The position numbers and the translations under genes were made by a program. A DNA stretch of 9,542 bases, from the NCBI GenBank assembly GCA_900754535.1, contig CAAEDF010000190.1, positions 1 through 9,542 on the forward strand, written 5' to 3'. A model generated the notes under the pieces. It was given only the letters and a program-made list of their open reading frames with translations. It was not told the DNA's origin and did not search any database. The number at the start of each line of letters is the position of its first letter. Positions within the stretch are counted from its first letter, which is position 1. This DNA comes from Clostridia bacterium (lineage in GTDB: Bacteria; Bacillota; Clostridia; Oscillospirales; CAG-382). This document shows, piece by piece, positions 5,601-9,542 of the stretch.

Positions 5601-6725
5601 ATGGAAAAGAGAAAAATGGAAAACCTCGGCGTTTCCGTGTCGCTGCTCGGCTACGGCTGCATGCGTTTCCCAACGCTTCCCGACGGTAAGATCCACCGCG
5701 CCGCCGCGGAAGAGCTGCTTGACCGGGCGATAAAGAGCGGCGTGAATTATTTTGACACCGCCTACCCCTATCATAACGGCGAAAGCGAACCGTTTGTCGG
5801 CGATGCCATGTCAAAATATCCGCGCTCGTCGTTCTTCCTTGCCACAAAAATGCCGCCGTGGGCCGTTAACACCAAAGAGGATATTCCCGCTTTGTTTGAA
5901 AAGCAGCTCGAACGGCTCAAGACAGATTACATCGATTTTTATCTCCTGCACGCGATGGACGCCGAAAAGTGGAAGAAGATGAAAGGACTCGGTGCCGTTG
6001 AGTATCTCGAAAACCGGCAGCGTGAAGGGAAAATACGCTTTCTGGGATTTTCCTTCCATGATTCCTACGAGGTTTTTGAGGAAATACTCAATTCGCGCAA
6101 CTGGGATTTCTGCCAGATACAGCTCAATTATATGGACGCCGGCGAGCAGGCGGGCGTAAAGGGACTTGAACTTGCCGAGAAAAAAGGGATCCCCGTTGTC
6201 GTGATGGAGCCTGTCAAGGGCGGGCTGCTTGCAAAGCTGCCGGCCGATATCTCCGCTTCGCTTTCCGCGGTAACTCCGGGACGCTCGGATGCGTCGTGGG
6301 CGATGCGGTACGTCGCTTCGTTTCCGAACGTAAAGGTCATCCTCAGCGGCATGTCCGACATGACTCAGCTTGAGGACAATATAAATACGTTTTCGCCGTT
6401 TTCCCCGCTTACGCCTGACGAGCGGAAGGCTTTGGAGCGCGCAGTGGCGACCATGCGCAGCCGTATCAAGAACCCCTGCACCGGCTGCGGCTACTGTATG
6501 CCCTGCCCGAACGGTGTGGAGATACCGCGCAACTTCAGGGTGTGGAACAGCTTCGGGGTATACGGCAATTCCGGTGTCGCCGGCTCGGCGTACCGCGAGA
6601 TAAAAGAAGGCGCAAGGGCGGACGCGTGCATAGGCTGCGGCGAGTGCCTTGACAAATGTCCGCAGAAAATAGATATCCCGTCAGACCTTGCGCGTATGAA
6701 GGACGACGCCGAAGAATGGAAATAA
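5601..6725 (+). CDS. Aldo/keto reductase with C-terminal two-cluster [4Fe-4S] domain
   Basis: A 374-residue cytoplasmic oxidoreductase. Residues 1-270 form an aldo/keto reductase barrel (PF00248) with the complete catalytic tetrad: Asp52 and Tyr57 in YFDTAYPYHNG, Lys83 in ATKMPPW and His117 in FYLLHAMD. The tail carries two cysteine clusters. CTGCGYCMPCP gives Cys293, 296, 299 and 302; CIGCGECLDKCP gives Cys343, 346, 349 and 353. Each could hold a [4Fe-4S] cluster, as in the ferredoxin-tailed reductases common in anaerobes. Those relatives are presumed to use NAD(P)H or ferredoxin electrons on carbonyl substrates, but physiological substrates are mostly unknown, and nothing here names one. 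ATG 5601 fits the standard MEKRKMENLGVSVS start and has GGTGA six bases upstream. The last 10 bases overlap the S-component gene, which suggests coupled translation. Confidence 0.94.
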   Translation: MEKRKMENLGVSVSLLGYGCMRFPTLPDGKIHRAAAEELLDRAIKSGVNYFDTAYPYHNGESEPFVGDAMSKYPRSSFFLATKMPPWAVNTKEDIPALFEKQLERLKTDYIDFYLLHAMDAEKWKKMKGLGAVEYLENRQREGKIRFLGFSFHDSYEVFEEILNSRNWDFCQIQLNYMDAGEQAGVKGLELAEKKGIPVVVMEPVKGGLLAKLPADISASLSAVTPGRSDASWAMRYVASFPNVKVILSGMSDMTQLEDNINTFSPFSPLTPDERKALERAVATMRSRIKNPCTGCGYCMPCPNGVEIPRNFRVWNSFGVYGNSGVAGSAYREIKEGARADACIGCGECLDKCPQKIDIPSDLARMKDDAEEWK

Positions 6726-7702
6726 GAATAAAACGGCTCTCGCTCTGCGCCCTTTTTGTGGCTATGGGCATTATTCTTCCGCTTGTGTTCCACCTTACGG
6801 GGATACCGTCCGCAGGTCAGGTGTTTTTGCCTATGCACATACCCGTGCTTCTGTGTGCGCTTGTGCCGGGGCCTTATTACGGCGCCGTGTGCGGGCTTAT
6901 ATGTCCCCTGGCAAGCTTTATGCTTACGGGGATGCCCGATGCGGCGAGGCTTGGATTCATGCTGATCGAGCTTGCAGCGTACGGGATAGCCGCCGGTCTT
7001 CTGTACCGCACCGCCCGGCTTTGTGTCTGCCGCTGGGGCGTATATCCCGCTCTTGTCGGGGCAATGGTCGCCGGCAGGGCGGCGTATGCATTGTCGCTCT
7101 CTGCTGCGGCAGGACTCTTCGGCATGCAGGGAGTGGGTCCGTATATGGCAATAAGCGCGGCGGTCACGGGGACAGCGGGAATCATTATCCAGCTTGTCGT
7201 GATACCTCCGGCTGTCCTGCTTGCCGAGTCAAGCGCGGCCCTTCGCGCCGTTATTCCGGGCCTGCCTCCGCTTGCGGCGGCGCGCAGGAAGCTTGAAAAG
7301 CGTTCCTTTTCGCTCGTGGTGGCGGACAGACGCGGAAGAATCGTTTATACATCGCACGAAAAAGGTATAAGGCCGCTTCTGGAGTGTACCGAAAAATACG
7401 GCGACCGTATCCGCGGCGCCGCCGTGGCCGACAGAGTAACCGGCCGCGCGGCTGCGCTCCTGTGCGCCGGCGCAGGTGTATCCGCTCTGTATTCTCATGT
7501 GCTGAGCGAGCCCGCCGAACATGTGCTTAAAGAGCACGGGATATCATATGTATGCGATATCGTTTCGCCTAATATAAAAAACCGGGCCGGAGACGGGATA
7601 TGTCCCATGGAGGAGTGTACTCTGGAAATAAACGACCCGTCGGAGGCGAGGGCGGCGATCTACAGACGGCTGTCCGAGCTATCCGGCACGACAAATACTT
7701 AA
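6716..7702 (+). CDS. ECF transporter S component fused to a DUF1893 domain
   Basis: A 328-residue two-part protein. Residues 8-172 are a membrane domain with about six helices resembling ECF S components (PF12822): ALFVAMGIILPLVFH, FLPMHIPVLLCALVPGPYYG, then a PLASFMLTGMP loop. S components bind a vitamin or other micronutrient and work with shared EcfA/EcfT units encoded elsewhere; none is present here. After a basic linker (183-196), residues 197-322 match DUF1893, known from Thermotoga TM1506 and described as having a cytidine-deaminase-like fold: SLVVADRRGRIVYTS, GAAVADRVTGRAAALL, VLSEPAEHVLKEHGI and GDGICPMEE. The zinc motif of true deaminases (HAE with PCxxC) is absent. ATG 6716 overlaps the reductase gene by 10 bases with only a weak AAGGA 12 bases upstream, so translation is probably coupled. 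An in-frame ATG at 6656 lies well inside the reductase gene and would add a basic, non-family extension. The substrate is unknown. Confidence 0.88.
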   Translation: MEIRIKRLSLCALFVAMGIILPLVFHLTGIPSAGQVFLPMHIPVLLCALVPGPYYGAVCGLICPLASFMLTGMPDAARLGFMLIELAAYGIAAGLLYRTARLCVCRWGVYPALVGAMVAGRAAYALSLSAAAGLFGMQGVGPYMAISAAVTGTAGIIIQLVVIPPAVLLAESSAALRAVIPGLPPLAAARRKLEKRSFSLVVADRRGRIVYTSHEKGIRPLLECTEKYGDRIRGAAVADRVTGRAAALLCAGAGVSALYSHVLSEPAEHVLKEHGISYVCDIVSPNIKNRAGDGICPMEECTLEINDPSEARAAIYRRLSELSGTTNT

Positions 7703-7712
7703 CGGCGACAAA

Positions 7713-7745
7713 AAACGGCTGCATCCGTATCGGATACAGCCGTTT
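7713..7745. terminator. Terminator between convergent S-component and DUF4855 genes
   Basis: A 9-bp stem (7713-7721 with 7737-7745), one mismatch, a further 5-bp inner stem (7723-7727 with 7731-7735) and a 3-base loop. On the minus strand the stem runs into a run of six U, so it is a good terminator for the DUF4855 gene. On the plus strand the following sequence is only moderately T-rich, so termination there may be weaker. Confidence 0.88.
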
Positions 7746-7753
7746 CGCATTTA

Positions 7754-9379
7754 TTATGAGCGTGTCTTGGGGGTGTATTTCTGCCTTGCGAACAGATATG
7801 TGTCGTGATATACGTCGTTGAGCTTTTTGTCGTCGGAGTTGAAGGATTTCCAGAACTCTCCCGGACAACCGCCCTGATAATACATGTGCACGGCGTCCAT
7901 ATAGCCCTTTTCCGCTCCTACATCCATATACCGGTTGTATTTATCGATATATGTTTCGCTTACGCCGCCTATCTCCATTTCAACGCACATGCCGTATTTT
8001 TTTGTTATGTCCGCCGTGGTGTAGACAATGCCGTCGTCGACGTCGCGGAAGGTGTAGTTTGGCTGCATGCAGGCGTAGTCGATGCCGTAGTTCCACCACT
8101 TGTTGTAGCCGCTGGCGCGGAAATAGGGTATCCAGATGACCGGGTAGCCTAAGGAGTGCACATATTCGGTAGTCCAGGTTATCATCGGCTTGTCGTGGGC
8201 GTCAGAGATCAGCATGTCTTCCTCATACCAATAAAAACCGCACAGCTCGCTGTTTTGATAATTTCTGGATTTAAACAACTCAAGCTGAGTGTCTATAAGC
8301 CATTTTATTGCTTTTTTGCGGTCTTCAAGACGTGACATGTCAAGCTTTTCGCCGTTTCCGTACAGGTCGCCGAAGTTCTTTTGCGTCTTAAACGGATAAA
8401 GAATGGATAAAAACACCTTTGCGCGTCTGTCGCTGTCATCGCCCAAAAGTCTTTTCGTCTCTCCGTATGCATAATCAAGCGCATCGGTATTATATCCCTC
8501 GGCAAACGTGTTGTCGACGTACATACGCCATGTGTCGGCGTTGCAATTCGGGTCGCGCATGGGGAACGCGGCAAACGGCAGGAACAGGAAGGCATCGAAG
8601 AAGTAGTCCTTGAGATTTCCCTCTCTGTCGTAATAGCCTACAAACGGCTTGAACCATTCGACGCTCCATCTGCCCTTGTCGTCTCTGCCGGGATGGCAGT
8701 TATAGGCAAGCAGGAGATCGCGTATCCCGAAAAACTCCTCAGGCATAAGGTAGTGGCCGATGTTGCGTTCTTTTTTTCTTCTCGGCCTGGTCGGAGCAAG
8801 GTCACGTGCGGCACGCTGTATCGCCTTTGTGCCGTAAACCTCAAGCTGACCTATAAAGACCCATATGTCTACTTCAAACGAAAACCTTACAAAGCGAGCT
8901 TTCATCGGTTCGTCGAAATCCTTTGTGAAATCAAATATTTCGTTGGGTTCTTTGAAATAGAACTGCTTTTTTACAAATACTGTCTCCCAGTCTGTTCCGT
9001 TTACGGAAAGCGCCACCTTGAACTCGGGCGGATAAAATACCCGTCCCTCGGCCTGATGCATGAAAACTACGCGAAAGCCCGTAACGGTCGATATTTTGGT
9101 GATGTCGAATATTATCTCGCGGGATTGGCCGCGCGCAAATTTGAACCAGTCCTTTTCGTCATAGCTCACCGAGGTTGGTATGTTGCCGTCTGTAAGCGTG
9201 CCCCTTGACGGAGGTGTGTTGTGATTCGCGGCGGCGGCGTCGTTTTCGTCGCCCGCGGTTATATGAGGAGTGAGACCGCTTATGAGGTTGATCTTTTTTC
9301 TGTAATCCTTTTCGGACCTGTCCCAGTACTCTTCCTTCTCGGGCACGGGAATTTTCTCGGGGTCATTTACATATATCAT
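7754..9379 (-). CDS. Discoidin-like domain plus DUF4855 protein, no signal peptide
   Basis: A 541-residue protein of two parts. Residues about 55-183 look like an F5/8 type C (discoidin) or carbohydrate-binding beta-sandwich: LTDGNIPTS near the start, RGQSREIIFDI, VALSVNGTDWETV and ARFVRFSFEVD, ending IGQLEVYG. After a basic linker (190-206), residues 208-530 match DUF4855 (PF16147): FVGYYDREGNLKDYFFDAFLFL, GFYWYEEDM (381-389), PVIWIPYFRASGYNKWW, CMQPNYTF and CVEMEI (465-470). The acidic residues at 386-388 and 467-469 end predicted strands and could be active-site acids of a glycosidase-like barrel, but this is unproven. There is no signal peptide or membrane segment, so it appears cytoplasmic, unusual for such a domain pair. 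ATG 9379 is chosen because AAGGAAGGG lies 5 bases upstream; an ATG at 9397 overlaps that site. The function is not known. Confidence 0.85.
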   Translation of the reverse strand: MIYVNDPEKIPVPEKEEYWDRSEKDYRKKINLISGLTPHITAGDENDAAAANHNTPPSRGTLTDGNIPTSVSYDEKDWFKFARGQSREIIFDITKISTVTGFRVVFMHQAEGRVFYPPEFKVALSVNGTDWETVFVKKQFYFKEPNEIFDFTKDFDEPMKARFVRFSFEVDIWVFIGQLEVYGTKAIQRAARDLAPTRPRRKKERNIGHYLMPEEFFGIRDLLLAYNCHPGRDDKGRWSVEWFKPFVGYYDREGNLKDYFFDAFLFLPFAAFPMRDPNCNADTWRMYVDNTFAEGYNTDALDYAYGETKRLLGDDSDRRAKVFLSILYPFKTQKNFGDLYGNGEKLDMSRLEDRKKAIKWLIDTQLELFKSRNYQNSELCGFYWYEEDMLISDAHDKPMITWTTEYVHSLGYPVIWIPYFRASGYNKWWNYGIDYACMQPNYTFRDVDDGIVYTTADITKKYGMCVEMEIGGVSETYIDKYNRYMDVGAEKGYMDAVHMYYQGGCPGEFWKSFNSDDKKLNDVYHDTYLFARQKYTPKTRS

Positions 9380-9384
9380 AATGT

Positions 9385-9393
9385 CCCTTCCTT
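9385..9393 (-). promoter_or_regulatory. Ribosome binding site of the DUF4855 gene
   Basis: AAGGAAGGG on the minus strand lies 5 bases before ATG 9379. It sits inside what would be the first codons from ATG 9397, which itself lacks an upstream Shine-Dalgarno. This decides the start. Confidence 0.75.
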
Positions 9394-9411
9394 TCATTTT
9401 TCTTTACCGGT

Positions 9412-9440
9412 ATAATATCACACAAAAATACGCTTTGCAA
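9412..9440 (-). promoter_or_regulatory. Promoter of the DUF4855 gene
   Basis: On the minus strand TTGCAA (-35, 9435-9440) is followed after 17 bases by TATTAT (-10, 9412-9417). Transcription would start near 9405, about 25 bases before the start codon. The gene is therefore probably transcribed alone. Confidence 0.6.
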
Positions 9441-9542
9441 GAGGGATAATGACGAAAAAGGGCAGCACGCTGATTTTTATGTTTTGCCGGTTGAACGGAA
9501 ACGGATGGGTTTTTATTTTTACCGCGGCTCTGTGTAAAATCA

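Noticed and set aside
9449..9542. Open frame from ATG 9449 (preceded by GAGGG) to the right edge, 31 codons
   Set aside because: The peptide (MTKKGSTLIFMFCRLNGNG...) is not recognisable, spacing to GAGGG is very short, and minus-strand frames are also open here, so it cannot be called a gene from the window alone.
9418..9542. Minus-strand open frame ending ...FFVIIPLAKRIFV with a stop at 9418-9420, possibly the tail of a membrane protein
   Set aside because: Too short to match a family, and it overlaps the promoter called for the DUF4855 gene. More upstream sequence would decide.

Overview
The window looks like a chromosomal segment of an anaerobic, fermentative Clostridia-class Firmicute, probably an uncultured gut or rumen lineage. 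This is inferred from family resemblance: the clostridial-type lipoprotein substrate-binding protein, the ECF S-component/DUF1893 protein, the Fe-S aldo/keto reductase, the membrane pyrophosphatase, strong AGGAGG-type ribosome binding sites and roughly half G+C. No rRNA, tRNA, mobile element or CRISPR array was seen.

Layout: (1) 1-399, the C-terminal end of a CPA2-type cation/proton antiporter on the plus strand. (2) A perfect 13-bp hairpin at 435-465 acts as a shared terminator. (3) 497-2578, minus strand, a membrane-bound ion-pumping pyrophosphatase (hppA) with the lysine typical of K+-independent enzymes. (4) 2579-3029, a divergent control region. It holds a minus-strand promoter at 2806-2835, a structured hppA leader (2613-2760) with nested long-range helices and an attenuator-like terminator, and a plus-strand promoter at 2944-2972 with a palindrome in its spacer. 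(5) 3030-5463, a three-gene polar amino-acid ABC importer in the order lipoprotein, permease, ATPase. (6) 5601-7702, two genes overlapping by 10 bases: an aldo/keto reductase with a two-cluster ferredoxin-like tail, then an ECF S component fused to a DUF1893 domain. (7) A hairpin at 7713-7745. (8) 7754-9379, minus strand, a discoidin-like/DUF4855 protein with its own promoter. (9) About 100 unassigned bases at the right edge.

How the genes fit together: the antiporter and pyrophosphatase are convergent and both deal with cation or proton gradients. The ABC operon is self-contained. The reductase and S-component fusion are probably translationally coupled, and may take up and process one small molecule that cannot be named from sequence.

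The most noteworthy observations are: the substrate-binding protein appears circularly permuted, with the usual C-terminal segment placed just after the lipobox; the hppA leader looks like an unrecognised regulatory RNA; hppA has aspartate where most relatives have the gate glutamate; a transporter S component is fused to a deaminase-fold-like domain; and the DUF4855 protein has no export signal.
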